64,000 nt of DNA from Mesorhizobium sp. B2-7-2 (GCF_006440775.1 NZ_VFTZ01000004.1:62001-126000); one strand, 5' to 3'. Positions 35,216-45,307 are shown, counted from the stretch's first letter. Notes: generated from the letters alone by a model not told the origin. Made by a program: numbers and translations.

Positions 35216-36511
35216 TCAGGCCTTGTTCTTGTTGTAGACGTCGAAGATGACGGCGCCGAGCAGCACCAGGCCTTTCACCACCTGCTGCCAGTCGACATTG
35301 ACGCCCATGATCGACATGCCGTTGTTCATCACGCCCATGATGAAGCCGCCGACGACGGCGCCGATCACCTGTCCGACGCCGCCCATTGCCGAGGCGCCGC
35401 CGATGAAGACGGCCGCAATGACGTCGAGCTCGCTGCCGAGACCCGCCGCCGGCACGGCCTGGCCGAGGCGCGCCGCGATGATCAGGCCGCCCAGTGCCGA
35501 CAGCACGCCCATATTGATGAAGACCATCAGGGTCAGCCTTTCGGTGTTGATGCCCGAAAGCTGTGCGGCCTTGGCGTTGCCGCCCATGGCGTAGATGCGG
35601 CGGCCGATGGTCATGCGCTTGGTGACGAAGACGAACAGTGAGATCAGCACGCCCATCACCAGCAGCACGACCGGCAGGCCCCTGTAGCTGGCGAACTGGA
35701 AGACCAGGAACAGCGCCAGCGCGCCGCCAACCAGCGTCTTGACGACGAACAGCGGGAAGGGCTCCGCCTCATAGCCATGCCGCTCGCGCTTGCGCCGCGT
35801 CCTGAAGCCGAAATAGGCGTAGGCGAGCACCGCGACGAGGCCGAGCACGACCGTCGTCATATGCAGCGTCAGTCCGCTGCCGACGATCGTCTTGCCGGCG
35901 GCATTGACCGTCGGCGGGACCAGCGTCAGCGGGCCGATCACATCCGGGATGAAGCCGGAGCTCAGCGCCTTGAAGCTGTCGGGCAACGGGCCGACCGAGG
36001 AGCCGCCCCCGAGCAGCGCCTGGCAGATGCCGCGGAAGATCAGCATGCCCGCCAATGTCACGATGAAGCTCGGTATCTTGTGATAGGCGATCCAGTAGCC
36101 TTGCGCCGCGCCGATCAGGGCGCCGACGAACAGGCAGACGATCGAGACCACCAGCGGATTCGAGAATATCCCGAGCGGCCAGATCACCATCATCATCGCC
36201 GCCAGCGCGCCGATGAAGCCGGCGACCGAGCCGACGCTGAGGTCGATATAGCCGGAGACGATCACCAGGAGCATGCCGAGCGCCATCACGATGATGAACG
36301 AGTTCTGCTGCACCAGGTTGCTGAGATTCACCGGTTTGAACAGCGTTCCCGACGTCGTGTACTGGAAGAACAGCATGATGACGATCAGCGCGATGATCAG
36401 GCCGTATTCGCGCAGGTTCGTCGTCAGCGCCGAGACGGCGACGCGCGGGCCCTGCTGCTTGACGTCCTCGGCGAGGCCGCTTTGCGGCGCGGGAGCGCTT
36501 TCTGTGCTCAT
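35216..36511 (-). CDS. gguB: Sugar ABC transporter permease GguB
   Basis: A 431-residue inner-membrane permease of the ribose/xylose family. Many hydrophobic segments are visible, and signature stretches include [20 protein letters not shown] and [19 protein letters not shown]. It is longer than RbsC-type permeases, like XylH. Its start overlaps the gguA stop by 4 bp (ATGA), so translation is coupled. It forms the channel for sugars delivered by ChvE. Confidence 0.93.
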   Translation of the reverse strand: MSTESAPAPQSGLAEDVKQQGPRVAVSALTTNLREYGLIIALIVIMLFFQYTTSGTLFKPVNLSNLVQQNSFIIVMALGMLLVIVSGYIDLSVGSVAGFIGALAAMMMVIWPLGIFSNPLVVSIVCLFVGALIGAAQGYWIAYHKIPSFIVTLAGMLIFRGICQALLGGGSSVGPLPDSFKALSSGFIPDVIGPLTLVPPTVNAAGKTIVGSGLTLHMTTVVLGLVAVLAYAYFGFRTRRKRERHGYEAEPFPLFVVKTLVGGALALFLVFQFASYRGLPVVLLVMGVLISLFVFVTKRMTIGRRIYAMGGNAKAAQLSGINTERLTLMVFINMGVLSALGGLIIAARLGQAVPAAGLGSELDVIAAVFIGGASAMGGVGQVIGAVVGGFIMGVMNNGMSIMGVNVDWQQVVKGLVLLGAVIFDVYNKNKA

Positions 36512-38040
36512 GATGTTTTTCCTTCTCCGCGAACGATGGCGCGCATGATTTTTTCCTGGCTTGCGTCGCTTGCAGCCATTTCGCCGACTATACGCCCTTC
36601 GTTCATCACATAGATACGGTCGGAGATACCGAGCAGCTCGGGCATTTCCGACGAGATGACGATGATCGCTTTGCCCTCGGCGGCAAGGCGCGCGATGATC
36701 GTATAGATTTCGTACTTCGCGCCGACGTCAATGCCGCGGGTCGGCTCGTCGAGGATCAAAACCTCCGGATCGGCGAACAGCCATTTCGACAGCACGACCT
36801 TCTGCTGGTTGCCGCCCGAGAGGTTGCCGGTCAGCTGGTAGACGCTGGAGGCGCGGATGTTGGTCTTCTTGCGGTAGTCGTTGGCGACGCTCATCTCGCG
36901 CATGTCGTCGATGACGCCGCGGCTGGAAACGCCGGACAGGTTGGCCAAGGTCACGTTGTGCTTGATGTGGTCGATCAGATTGAGGCCGTAGGTCTTGCGG
37001 TCCTCGGTGACATAGGCGATGCCGCTTGCCACCGCCTTGCTCACTGATGAGAGGTCGATAGGCTTGCCACGCAGCGACACCTCTCCGGTGATGTGCCGGC
37101 CGTAGGAGCGCCCGAAAAGGCTCATCGCGAATTCGGTCCGGCCGGCGCCCATCAGACCGGCGATGCCGACAACTTCGCCCCTGCGCACATTGAGGTTGAT
37201 GTTCTTGATCACCTGCCGGTCGGCATGGATCGGGTGGTAGACCGACCAGTCCTTCACCTCGAAGATGACGTCGCCGATCTTCGGCTCGCGCGGCGGGTAG
37301 CGGTCGTCGAGCGAGCGGCCGACCATCGAGGTGATGATGCGGTCTTCCGAGATGTCCTTCCTCGGCAAGGTCTCGATGGTGCGTCCGTCGCGGATCACCG
37401 TCACCTTGTCGGCGACGCGGTTCACCTCGTTGAGCTTGTGCGAGATCAGGATCGAGGTCATGCCCTGGCGCTTGAACTCGAGCAGAAGGTCGAGCAGCGC
37501 CTGGCTGTCCTTCTCGCTGAGCGAGGCCGTCGGCTCGTCGAGGATCAGGAGCTTTACTTCCTTGCTCAGCGCCTTGGCGATCTCGACCAGCTGCTGCTTG
37601 CCGACGCCGATATTGGTGATGAGCGTCTTGGGGTCTTCCTTGAGCCCGACCTTCTTCAGCAGGGCGCCGGTACGCGTCTCGTTGGCGTCCCAGTCGATGA
37701 CGCCGTAGGTGGCGTGCTCGTTGCCCAAGAAGATGTTTTCCGCGATCGACAGCATCGGCACCAGGGCAAGCTCCTGGTGGATGATGACGATACCGATATG
37801 CTCGCTGTCGTGAATGCCTTTGAAATTGCATTCCTGGCCGCGGAAGATGATCTGGCCCTCATAGGTGCCGGACGGATAGACGCCCGACAGCACCTTCATC
37901 AGTGTCGACTTGCCGGCGCCGTTCTCGCCGACGACGGCGTGGATCTCACCTTCCTCGACGCTGAGATTGACGTTCGACAACGCCTTCACGCCGGGGAACG
38001 TCTTGGTGATGTCGCGCATCTCCAAAATCGTCGAGGCCAT
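36508..38040 (-). CDS. gguA: Sugar ABC transporter ATP-binding protein GguA
   Basis: A 510-residue double ATPase of the carbohydrate-uptake CUT2 family. The first half has Walker [17 protein letters not shown] and Walker [12 protein letters not shown]. The second half lacks a clean Walker A ([16 protein letters not shown]) but has the signature [15 protein letters not shown] and Walker [15 protein letters not shown]. This asymmetry is usual for the family. It powers uptake of galactose, glucose, arabinose and xylose with GguB and ChvE. Confidence 0.94.
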   Translation of the reverse strand: MASTILEMRDITKTFPGVKALSNVNLSVEEGEIHAVVGENGAGKSTLMKVLSGVYPSGTYEGQIIFRGQECNFKGIHDSEHIGIVIIHQELALVPMLSIAENIFLGNEHATYGVIDWDANETRTGALLKKVGLKEDPKTLITNIGVGKQQLVEIAKALSKEVKLLILDEPTASLSEKDSQALLDLLLEFKRQGMTSILISHKLNEVNRVADKVTVIRDGRTIETLPRKDISEDRIITSMVGRSLDDRYPPREPKIGDVIFEVKDWSVYHPIHADRQVIKNINLNVRRGEVVGIAGLMGAGRTEFAMSLFGRSYGRHITGEVSLRGKPIDLSSVSKAVASGIAYVTEDRKTYGLNLIDHIKHNVTLANLSGVSSRGVIDDMREMSVANDYRKKTNIRASSVYQLTGNLSGGNQQKVVLSKWLFADPEVLILDEPTRGIDVGAKYEIYTIIARLAAEGKAIIVISSEMPELLGISDRIYVMNEGRIVGEMAASDASQEKIMRAIVRGEGKTS

Positions 38041-38180
38041 CAGGATCTGCTCCCTGGCGCAGGCCTTCCACTCGCGGAAAGCGTCTTGCGCGAAATCAAC
38101 ATGCCGCAGTTTCGCTCATGCCGTGGCGGCATATGGCGCTGCGGTAGCCGGCAAAAACAATACCGGGGTCGCTTGCGAAC

Positions 38181-38211
38181 AAAAAGGGGCCCTGCGTGAC
38201 GCAGGACCCCT
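38181..38211 (-). terminator. Intrinsic terminator/attenuator between chvE and gguA
   Basis: On the minus strand GGGGTCCTGCG-TCA-CGCAGGGCCCC is followed by T5, starting 16 nt after the chvE stop. Such a site lets the binding protein be made in excess over the ATPase and permease. Confidence 0.88.
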
Positions 38212-38226
38212 TCCTTTGAGACCGGA

Positions 38227-39297
38227 TTACTTCAGGTCTTCAGCCTTGATGTAGCCGGAGTCGACAACCAGTTCCTTGTAGTTCGACTTGTCGACCTCAT
38301 GCGGCGTCAACAGGATCGAGGGAACGACCTTGACGTCGTTGTTGTAGGTCTTGGTGTCGAGGCCGTCCGGCTTGCCGCCGGAGAGCACCTTGTCGACCAG
38401 CTGCACGGTGGCCTTGGCCAGCTCGCGGGTGTCCTTGAACACGGTCGAGTACTGCTCGCCCGAGATGATCAGCTTGACCGAGGCGGTCTCGGCGTCCTGG
38501 CCGGTCACGATCGGCCAAGGCTGGGCTTCCGTGCCGTAGCCGACGGCGCGCAGCGAGGCGGTGATGCCGCGCGACAGGCCGTCATAGGGAGACAGAACGC
38601 CGTCGACGCGGCTGCCGTCCGAGTAGTTGGCCGAGAGCAGGTTGTCCATGCGCGCCTGGGCGGTGGCGGCGAGCCAGCGCAAGGTGCCGACCTTGTCCAT
38701 GCCCATCTGGCCGGACTTGATCTTGATCGAGCCGTCGTCGATCAGCGGCTGCAGGACGGACATAGCGCCGTTGTAGAAGAAGAAGGCGTTGTTGTCGTCC
38801 GGCGAGCCGCCGAACAGCTCCACGTTCCACGGCTTGGTGTTCGGGAAGCGCTCCTTGAGGCCCTTGACCAGCGAGTTCGCCTGGATCACGCCGACGCCGA
38901 AATTGTCGAAGGTGGTGTAGTAGTCGACATTCGGGGTCTTCTTGATCAGGCGGTCATATGCGATGGTGACGACGCCGGCATCATTGGCCTTCTGCAGCGC
39001 GTCGGCCATGGTGGTGCCGTCGATCGAAGCGATGATCAGCGCCTTCGGGCCTTTGGTGATTTCGTTTTCCAGCTGGCTGAGCTGGTTCGGGATGTCGTCC
39101 TGCGCATATTGCAGGTCGACGGTGTAGCCGAGCGCTTCGAGCTGGGACTTGACGGCGTCGCCGTCGTTGATCCAGCGCTGCGAGGTCTTAGTCGGCATCA
39201 GCACGCCGACGAGACCCTTGTCGGCGGCGTGCGCCGAATAGGTCGTGGCGGCAATGCCAAGGGCCGCGATGGCGGCCAGCGTCTTGATGATCTTCAC
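38227..39297 (-). CDS. chvE: ChvE-type periplasmic sugar-binding protein
   Basis: A 356-residue exported binding protein. The signal peptide is [20 protein letters not shown] followed by [15 protein letters not shown]. The mature part is a type I periplasmic binding protein of the xylose/galactose class ([20 protein letters not shown], then [18 protein letters not shown] and VTGQDAE). ChvE delivers monosaccharides to GguAB, and in Agrobacterium it also presents them to the VirA kinase; no vir genes are seen here. GTG 39297 follows AGGGAGAG. Regulation by the divergent LysR gene is expected. Confidence 0.93.
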   Translation of the reverse strand: MKIIKTLAAIAALGIAATTYSAHAADKGLVGVLMPTKTSQRWINDGDAVKSQLEALGYTVDLQYAQDDIPNQLSQLENEITKGPKALIIASIDGTTMADALQKANDAGVVTIAYDRLIKKTPNVDYYTTFDNFGVGVIQANSLVKGLKERFPNTKPWNVELFGGSPDDNNAFFFYNGAMSVLQPLIDDGSIKIKSGQMGMDKVGTLRWLAATAQARMDNLLSANYSDGSRVDGVLSPYDGLSRGITASLRAVGYGTEAQPWPIVTGQDAETASVKLIISGEQYSTVFKDTRELAKATVQLVDKVLSGGKPDGLDTKTYNNDVKVVPSILLTPHEVDKSNYKELVVDSGYIKAEDLK

Positions 39298-39494
39298 GAT
39301 TACTCTCCCTGGTTGATGGACGCGACACCTCGGGGCTTCGCGGGCCGCGCAGTCGAACAGGTGCGCTGGCGCGCCACTGTCGGCTTTATCGATCTCCGGT
39401 ATCCTCCCAATCGGCCCCGCGGCGCAGTTTCAATCGATACGATTTCGCTCGTCGCCGACCCCTGCGCATCGGAACGCGCGGAGGGTGGGTCGCT

Positions 39495-39510
39495 TTGACA
39501 TAACTGTCAA
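39495..39510. promoter_or_regulatory. Palindromic operator between chvE and the LysR regulator
   Basis: TTGACATAACTGTCAA is a perfect inverted repeat (6-bp arms, TAAC spacer) about 80 bp before the regulator ATG. The left arm also fits a -35 hexamer, and TATATC at 39531 is a possible -10 for the regulator at long spacing. Binding by the LysR protein is inference. Confidence 0.45.
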
Positions 39511-39591
39511 ATGCGATCTTTGCTTGTTGCTATATCGAGACTGGTATGGCTTAAGCGATCGAATAGAAACCCGCACAGGAGACCGAAAACC

Positions 39592-40581
39592 ATGGCGGCG
39601 TTGCGCGATCCCGATGCGATTTCAGGTGGTTACGAGAAATTGCCGGGAGATGGCGAGACGTTGCTGCGCAGCGGCCTCAGTCTCCGCCACATGCGCATGA
39701 TTGCCGCCTTGGACGATCACGGGCGGGTGAGCGCCGCCGCCCAGGTCATGAACATCTCCCAGCCGGCCGCCTCGCGCATGATCGCCGAGATGGAAGCGGT
39801 GCTCGACGTGAAGTTGTGCGAGCGGCTGCCGCGCGGCGTGACGCTGACCCCTTACGGCCAGGCGCTCGCCCGGCGCGCCCGCTCCATCCTGCTGGAGATG
39901 CGGGAGGTCGATCGTGAGATTTCCGAGCTCAAGTCCGGCAAGGGCGGCTCCGTATTCCTCGGCGCCGTGACGGCGCCCGCGATCGAGCTGGCCGTGCCGG
40001 CGATCCGCGAGATCCGCCGCATCTATCCGCGCATCGAGATCACCATGCAGGTCGAGACCTCGAACGTGCTCGCCCGCGAGCTGATCGCCTCGCGCCACGA
40101 CTTCATCATCGCCCGCATCCCGGACGATCTCAATCCGCGGCTCTTCGAATCGCGTGTCATCGGGGTCGAGAAGGCCTGCCTCATCGTGCGCCGCGGCCAC
40201 CCGCTGGCGAGCGGCAGGACGGTGCGGCTGGAAGACACCGCGGCCTATGACTGGGTGTTCCAGTCCGGCGGCTCGCCGCTGCGCCAGGCGATGGAAAGCA
40301 ACTTCTTGAACCGCGACATTCCGCTGCCCGACCGCATCCTCAACACCTCTTCGCTGCTGCTCACCTTGGTGATGGTAGCGCAGTCCGACGCCATCGCGCC
40401 GGTCTCGATCCAGGTCGCCAAGTTCATCCAGGGCGGCGATGGGCTGGCCGGCGCCATCGATGTCGTGCAGACCGAGTTCGACATCGAGGTCCGGCCTTAC
40501 AGCCTGATCACGGTCAGGAACCGCGCGCTCTCGCCCGCCGCCAAGATGCTGCACGACTTCATTTTGCGCGAGGTGGGCTAA
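39592..40581 (+). CDS. gbpR: LysR-family regulator, GbpR-like
   Basis: A 329-residue LysR-type regulator divergent from chvE. The HTH lies at about residues 32-85 (LRHMRMIAALDDHGRVSAAA, QVMNISQPAASRMIAEMEAV). The effector domain follows (IYPRIEITMQVETSNVLARE, LIVRRGHPLASG). The position and family match GbpR, which controls chvE in response to sugars. ATG 39592 has AGGAG about 10 nt upstream. The symbol rests mainly on synteny. Confidence 0.85.
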   Translation: MAALRDPDAISGGYEKLPGDGETLLRSGLSLRHMRMIAALDDHGRVSAAAQVMNISQPAASRMIAEMEAVLDVKLCERLPRGVTLTPYGQALARRARSILLEMREVDREISELKSGKGGSVFLGAVTAPAIELAVPAIREIRRIYPRIEITMQVETSNVLARELIASRHDFIIARIPDDLNPRLFESRVIGVEKACLIVRRGHPLASGRTVRLEDTAAYDWVFQSGGSPLRQAMESNFLNRDIPLPDRILNTSSLLLTLVMVAQSDAIAPVSIQVAKFIQGGDGLAGAIDVVQTEFDIEVRPYSLITVRNRALSPAAKMLHDFILREVG

Positions 40582-40683
40582 TGGAACGAGAATGCTACTT
40601 GCACGTTCAAACCGATCGGCCGCTCCCTGAAGCCCGTTACGGGTGAGGAAGGGCTGCCGTGCCCAACAGCTCGGGAGGTTTTT

Positions 40684-41019
40684 ATGGAACGTCGGTTGTT
40701 TCTCACCGGAATGCTTGGCATTGCGGGGGCGGCAGCGCTTGCAAGCCTGGTCGGACCCAGCAAGGCCGTTGCCGGCATCCCCAAAGGCAACGGAATTCTG
40801 GATGAATTGGACAAGCCGGATCCGGCCATCTACGAGGAGGATGACCAGGCCGATCTGCTGCAGCCAGCCCAGTACTACCGCCGTCGGTATTACCGTGATC
40901 GGTACTACCGCCGCCGCCGGCGCCACGTTTGGAGAAGGGTCTGCCGGCGCTACTGGCGCCATGGCCGGCGCCATGTCCGCTGCTGGCGCCGCCGCGTCTG
41001 GATCGGCTTCCGGCTCTAG
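40684..41019 (+). CDS. Small exported Arg/Tyr/Trp-rich protein (protamine-like)
   Basis: A 111-residue protein. MERRLFLTGMLGIAGAAALA is a signal sequence with a twin arginine, and the Ala-rich stretch ends near AVAGI. A short acidic middle (DELDKPDPAIYEEDDQADLL) is followed by a tail of about 49 residues containing 22 arginines with Tyr, Trp, His and two Cys. Similar rhizobial proteins have been labelled protamine-like on composition only. GGGAGG lies 8 nt before the ATG. Possible roles are binding of anionic envelope polymers or nucleic acid, but nothing shows which. Confidence 0.75.
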   Translation: MERRLFLTGMLGIAGAAALASLVGPSKAVAGIPKGNGILDELDKPDPAIYEEDDQADLLQPAQYYRRRYYRDRYYRRRRRHVWRRVCRRYWRHGRRHVRCWRRRVWIGFRL

Positions 41020-41168
41020 CGTCGCCAATCCAACGCTCCTCCGGATGGGTCTTGCGCCGCAGCGCAAGACCCCACGCTGGGAGTTAGCCCAAGGCCTCAG
41101 ATGCTGCCGGCTCCGCTTTGCGACGGGTCTCGGCTTTGCCCGATCAGCAGGAGGTACAAACAGACGCG

Positions 41169-41912
41169 TTAGTAAATCTTGCTCGGTCGTCTGATAGCCT
41201 TGTTGATCATTCGGCTGAGCGTCATGGGGTATTTCCGCTGCATGAAGTGCTCATAGGCCTCCACCCATTTGCCATGCCGCTCGGGAGCAATCTGCGACGG
41301 TGGCCTCTCCTCAACGAAAAGTGACGCGATCTTCTGGAGGCGGGAATGAAACGCGTGCAGATCTACCCCCGAAAGCTTTGGCTTGCGAGCCACTACGGCG
41401 CTGTCACGCCAAAAGTTTTCAGGGTTTGCGGCTGCAATCTTGTCGGTCTCAAAGTAGCTTTCCACTAGTTCCATGCCGGTCATGGAGCAAAGAGCGCCCC
41501 ACGAATCCGGATAGAACCGCCAGCAGTCATACGGGTATCGGTGCACGTGGCCTGCCCCCGGCGCGATGATGAGCGCCAGACCGCCTGGCTTCGTCACGCG
41601 CGCGATTTCTGCGAATGTGACCCAAAAGAACGGGTTGTGCTCAAAGGTAGATGCCGACAGGCAAAGATCGAAAGAGCAATCTGCGATTTCGGACCAGACG
41701 AAGGTGTTCGCCGGAACGATGTCCACGTTGTTGCCCGGCTCGATATCGAGGCCAGTGTAAGCAAACCTGGGATGGGGGAATAGCGGCCGATAAGTATTTT
41801 GGGCATCGTAGGATTTTGAGCCGATTTCCAGCACGCGCACGCCAGTTTGAGCGAACTCGTCTCCATAGGTTTGCAAAAATATCTCGGCTTTTACGAATGA
41901 CGTCTCGTGCAT
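41169..41912 (-). CDS. Class I SAM-dependent methyltransferase
   Basis: A 247-residue methyltransferase of the Methyltransf_11/23 type: VRVLEIGSKSYD is motif I, DIVPANTF and FDLCLSASTFEHN are motifs II-III, and KPGGLALIIAPG is motif post-III. The substrate is unknown. Its base composition looks lower in GC than the flanking genes. It is read toward the same side as the glycosyltransferase 81 bp upstream, so the two may modify the same glycan. No strong ribosome binding site is visible. Confidence 0.82.
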   Translation of the reverse strand: MHETSFVKAEIFLQTYGDEFAQTGVRVLEIGSKSYDAQNTYRPLFPHPRFAYTGLDIEPGNNVDIVPANTFVWSEIADCSFDLCLSASTFEHNPFFWVTFAEIARVTKPGGLALIIAPGAGHVHRYPYDCWRFYPDSWGALCSMTGMELVESYFETDKIAAANPENFWRDSAVVARKPKLSGVDLHAFHSRLQKIASLFVEERPPSQIAPERHGKWVEAYEHFMQRKYPMTLSRMINKAIRRPSKIY

Positions 41913-41993
41913 TGAAATCTGACCCGCGTTGATTGGTCGATAACGTGACCTGATCGACCAGTACAGTTCCCCTGACCACCTGGAGCAGCCGAA

Positions 41994-42779
41994 TTATGCG
42001 GGGAGTGCCATCAAGGTATCCAGGATGCTGCGTCGCTTGAGCTCAAGCAACTGCTGACGGCGCGCTGGCGCCATGTCAATGTCGGTCGTGAAGCGGCTTT
42101 CATGAAGCCAGCTGTCAATTCGCTCGAAAAGCGCCTCGTCCATCGCTACGCTGGCAGCGACCGCGATCCGTTCATAGTCGGCGGCACACAGATCTTCATT
42201 GCTGAGTGCCCGGTACAGACAGTGCCAATTCAGCCCCCCGGTATCGAACCCGTCGAGCCAATCCCTGCCGAAGTTGAGCCGATCTGTCGGCAATCGACCT
42301 AAGTTGAAAAAAGCAAAGCCTGGCCACAGGTACCAGCGCTCATCTGGCGTTTTTCGAACCAATCCCGCGACGGCGGCTCGATCCAGCATGCGGAAAGGGT
42401 TTGTCATTGCCGTGGGGAAAATGTCGTGATCCAGAAAACCGACCATGGAAGGCCGGTTCGCGAGAACGATGTTCCTCCAGGCCCAATTCAGGGCATAGCC
42501 GTGCGATTTGCCCCCGTCCTGCTCTCGACTTGTCCAGGGGTTGGCCGGCGCTGCCACAAAAGCAACACCGGCCGCTGCACAGATGTCGCGAATGGCGTCC
42601 CTTGCGGCCGGGTTGGTTGAGTTGTCGGCAACAACCTGGAGTGCCTCGGGCACATTTCGCGCGATCAACTTGGTCTGCCACTCGATCACCTGGTGGTCGT
42701 TGAAGCTGATCGTAATCAGGACGTTTCGGCCATGGATGCGAGGAAGCGGCACTGGGCCCGCGTGCCTGGCCAGCGCCAT
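41994..42779 (-). CDS. Glycosyltransferase-like protein (GT-A fold)
   Basis: A protein of about 261 residues from ATG 42779; an in-frame start at 42878 would add 33 residues. It reads HGRNVLITISFNDHQVIEWQ and, near residue 115, VGFLDHDIFPT, where DHD is in the position of the metal-binding DxD of GT-A enzymes. The region WYLWPGFAFFNLGRLP resembles acceptor-side segments of glycan transferases. Substrate unknown. It lies just downstream of tRNA-Gly in the same direction and with the methyltransferase gene forms a short, lower-GC pair. Confidence 0.65.
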   Translation of the reverse strand: MALARHAGPVPLPRIHGRNVLITISFNDHQVIEWQTKLIARNVPEALQVVADNSTNPAARDAIRDICAAAGVAFVAAPANPWTSREQDGGKSHGYALNWAWRNIVLANRPSMVGFLDHDIFPTAMTNPFRMLDRAAVAGLVRKTPDERWYLWPGFAFFNLGRLPTDRLNFGRDWLDGFDTGGLNWHCLYRALSNEDLCAADYERIAVAASVAMDEALFERIDSWLHESRFTTDIDMAPARRQQLLELKRRSILDTLMALPA

Positions 42780-42949
42780 GCGCTCTCGAATTTGGTAGCG
42801 GGCATGATTCTTGCGGTCGACCAACGGTCGACATCTGAACCATTCGCGGACATTATATTTCGACAGGGCGCGCGGCATGCTTCGCTTTTTATACTTCCGC
42901 GCAACAACCGCAAGCTGCTCCCAAGCGGCTCAGAATTATCGCCGCAAGC

Positions 42950-43023
42950 TGGAGCGGGTAGCGGGAATCGAACCCGCGCGTTCAGCTTGGGAAGCTGACA
43001 AGCTACCATTACATCATACCCGC
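42950..43023 (-). tRNA. tRNA-Gly (CCC)
   Basis: The minus strand folds as a cloverleaf: acceptor arms GCGGGTA and TACCCGC, anticodon stem TCAGC/GCTGA with loop TTCCCAA giving anticodon CCC, and T arm CGGGTTCGATTCCCG. The 3' CCA is encoded. It lies between a sensor kinase gene and the glycosyltransferase. Confidence 0.93.
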
Positions 43024-43101
43024 GTCGGCGACCTCGTTAACATGAGGCCCGGGCTGCAAGCAATCGGCAAAGCAGTCCTGATGCCTCTGCGCGACGGGCG
43101 A

Positions 43102-44535
43102 TCAACACCTTGATGCCGGCAGTTCGACACGCACCCGCGCACCCCGCCCTGAACCGTCCAGGATCCTGACCGTGCCGCCATGCAGCTCGGCGATCTGGCG
43201 GGCGAGGTTGAGCCCGAGGCCGGCACCGCGCGACTGCGGCTGCAGGCGGTAGAAGGGCTGGAACACATTCTCCCGCTCTGCCGCGGGAATGCCCGGACCT
43301 TCGTCGCGCACCTCGATGCCGCCGCTTTCGTCGATCGCGACAGTGATGATGCCGGAGCCGCCGCCATGGTCGATGGCGTTGCGCACCAGATTCGCCAGGG
43401 CGCGCTCGATCTGCGAGCCGTTCACCTCGACATGGATCTCGCCGGCCGGCGGCTCGAAGGCAAGGTCGTAGCCGGCCTCTATCGCCAGCGGCGCAAGGTC
43501 GGCGGCGACCCGGCGGCCGAGCTCGGTCAGGTTGACAATCCGACGCTCGTCGCCCGGGCGCTCCAGCATCTGATGGTCGAGCAATTGCTGGGCCAGGTGC
43601 GACAGTCTCTCGATATCCTGCAGCAGGCGTTCGCTCTGCGGTTCCTTGGTCAGGAGCTCGGCTCGCGTACGCAGGATGGCGATCGGCGTGCGCAATTCAT
43701 GCGCGGCATCGGTCAGGAAGCGGTTGTGCTGGTCGTAGCCATGGGCCAGGCGCGCCAGCGTCTGGTTGAAGGCCTGGACCAGCGGCGCGATCTCCTGCGG
43801 CACGCGCTGCACAGACAACTGCATGCCGCGTGTGTTGATGTCGATGCGGGCGGCCTGATCTGCCGTGTCGACCAGGCCGGCGAAGGATCTGCGCACCACG
43901 GCGGGCGTCGTCACCAGCGTGGTCAGCCCCATGACCAGGATGATCGGCAGGACCAGGATCAGGACGATCAGCGACAGCGCCGGCAAAGCGCGCTGCCAGT
44001 TGCGGCTGCCGTCGGGATTGCGCGCGACGTCCACGTTCGCCGAGATGTTCACTTCCAGCCCGTCGGTCTGTTCCCGCGACGAGCGCGTCGCGGTGATGAT
44101 CTGCACCGGCCCCGCCTTGGTCGTAATGTTCTCGACATAGGCTTCGGGCCGCAGATCATCGCGATTGAGGTTGAGGGTGGCACGCTCGACCGAGTCCAGC
44201 AGAAGGCCGGGTGTGCCGGCATAGATATCCGGCACGGCGCCGGAGCGGATGCTCTGCCCGGTCTTGTCGCGGATAACATACCAGACATGCGGAAAGCTCT
44301 CGCGGAATTGCTCGAGTTCTGCCGTCTCGCGCACCACCAGCCGGCCGTTCGCGTCGCGGTCGACGGCACCCTTCAGCGCCGCGACGGCGGCCTCATTGTC
44401 GACCAGCGGCGTCGGGTTGGCGATCCAGAGCGCCGCGGCGCAGAGCGCGATGAAGATGGCCAGCATAGCTGCCTGCAGCAGGATCAGCCGCCGCACCAGC
44501 ACCCATTGCAGCGAACGTGGCCGCCGCTGCCTCAC
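43102..44535 (-). CDS. Two-component sensor histidine kinase
   Basis: A 477-residue membrane kinase. The first transmembrane helix is ILLQAAMLAIFIALCAAALW, followed by a periplasmic domain to about residue 185 and a second helix (LSLIVLILVLPIILVMGLTT). Then a HAMP-like linker leads to the H-box FLTDAAHELRTPIAILRTRA and an ATPase domain (N-box LVRNAIDHGGG, G-box GAGLGLNLARQIA). It overlaps its response-regulator gene by 4 bp. The order (regulator then kinase) and size fit the TctE/QseC group. The signal is unknown. Confidence 0.9.
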   Translation of the reverse strand: MRQRRPRSLQWVLVRRLILLQAAMLAIFIALCAAALWIANPTPLVDNEAAVAALKGAVDRDANGRLVVRETAELEQFRESFPHVWYVIRDKTGQSIRSGAVPDIYAGTPGLLLDSVERATLNLNRDDLRPEAYVENITTKAGPVQIITATRSSREQTDGLEVNISANVDVARNPDGSRNWQRALPALSLIVLILVLPIILVMGLTTLVTTPAVVRRSFAGLVDTADQAARIDINTRGMQLSVQRVPQEIAPLVQAFNQTLARLAHGYDQHNRFLTDAAHELRTPIAILRTRAELLTKEPQSERLLQDIERLSHLAQQLLDHQMLERPGDERRIVNLTELGRRVAADLAPLAIEAGYDLAFEPPAGEIHVEVNGSQIERALANLVRNAIDHGGGSGIITVAIDESGGIEVRDEGPGIPAAERENVFQPFYRLQPQSRGAGLGLNLARQIAELHGGTVRILDGSGRGARVRVELPASRC

Positions 44536-45206
44536 GGCAAGGCCCTGAGCAGATAGCCGATATTGCGGATGGCGCGGATCTCCACGCCAGCGGTGACGTC
44601 TTCCAGCTTGCGGCGCAGCCTGGAGATATGCGCGTCGAGGGCATTTGAACCGATCTCGTCATCCAGCGCGTAGACCGCCTCCTCCAAAGCCCGGCGCATG
44701 ATCGCCCGGCCCGGTCGCCTGATCAGCGTTTCCAGCACCAGGCGTTCGCGCCGGGGCAATTCGAGCGCCTTGTCGTCCACCAGCGCCTCGCGATCGCGGA
44801 AGTCGTAAGCGAGGCGGCCGACCTCGATACGCTCGGCGCGCAAGGTGAATTGCCGCCGGTGCAGCGCACGCAGCCGCGCCACCAGTTCCTCGGTGGCGAA
44901 GGGCTTCACCATATAGTCGTCGGCGCCGGCATTCAGCCCGGCGACGCGGTCGTCGATGCCGGCCATGGCGGTCAGCGCGATCACCGGCGTGTCGACATTC
45001 ATGGCGCGCAGGCGCGGGATGAAGTCGAGGCCCTCGCCATCGGGCAGGCGGCGGTCGAGCACGATCGCGTCGTGCGTCCCGATCTTCGCCATGATCTCGG
45101 CATCCGCCAGCGTCGCGGTCCGGTCGACGACGAAATCCTGCCGCTCCAGCGCGGTCTTCAGCACCGACGCCATTTCCGGCTCGTCCTCGATCAGCAGGAT
45201 ACGCAT
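44532..45206 (-). CDS. OmpR-family response regulator
   Basis: A 224-residue regulator. The receiver domain begins MRILLIEDEPEMASVL, with the phosphoacceptor Asp in AIVLDRRLPDGEGLD and the Lys in DYMVKPF. The winged-helix DNA-binding domain follows (RRERLVLETLIRRPGRAIMR, then SNALDAHISRLRRKLE). It is coupled to the kinase gene just downstream on the same strand. Targets are unknown; the lipoprotein and outer-membrane genes on its upstream side are candidates only by position. Confidence 0.93.
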   Translation of the reverse strand: MRILLIEDEPEMASVLKTALERQDFVVDRTATLADAEIMAKIGTHDAIVLDRRLPDGEGLDFIPRLRAMNVDTPVIALTAMAGIDDRVAGLNAGADDYMVKPFATEELVARLRALHRRQFTLRAERIEVGRLAYDFRDREALVDDKALELPRRERLVLETLIRRPGRAIMRRALEEAVYALDDEIGSNALDAHISRLRRKLEDVTAGVEIRAIRNIGYLLRALP

Positions 45207-45307
45207 TCTTCAATCTCCGCCGCTGGAGCAGCGTGCAGCCGTCCTGGTCGGCCCGGTAAAGCTTCGGCCGCTACGCGGCAAGAGCCAGTCCGCCGCTTGT
45301 GATGGTC

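Noticed and set aside
38227-39297. Link of chvE to virulence (vir) genes
   Set aside because: No vir genes or T-DNA-like borders are seen; chvE-gguABC is a common sugar uptake operon in rhizobia.
41020-43100. Intact integrative element at tRNA-Gly
   Set aside because: No integrase, transposase or direct repeat of the tRNA 3' end was found in the window.
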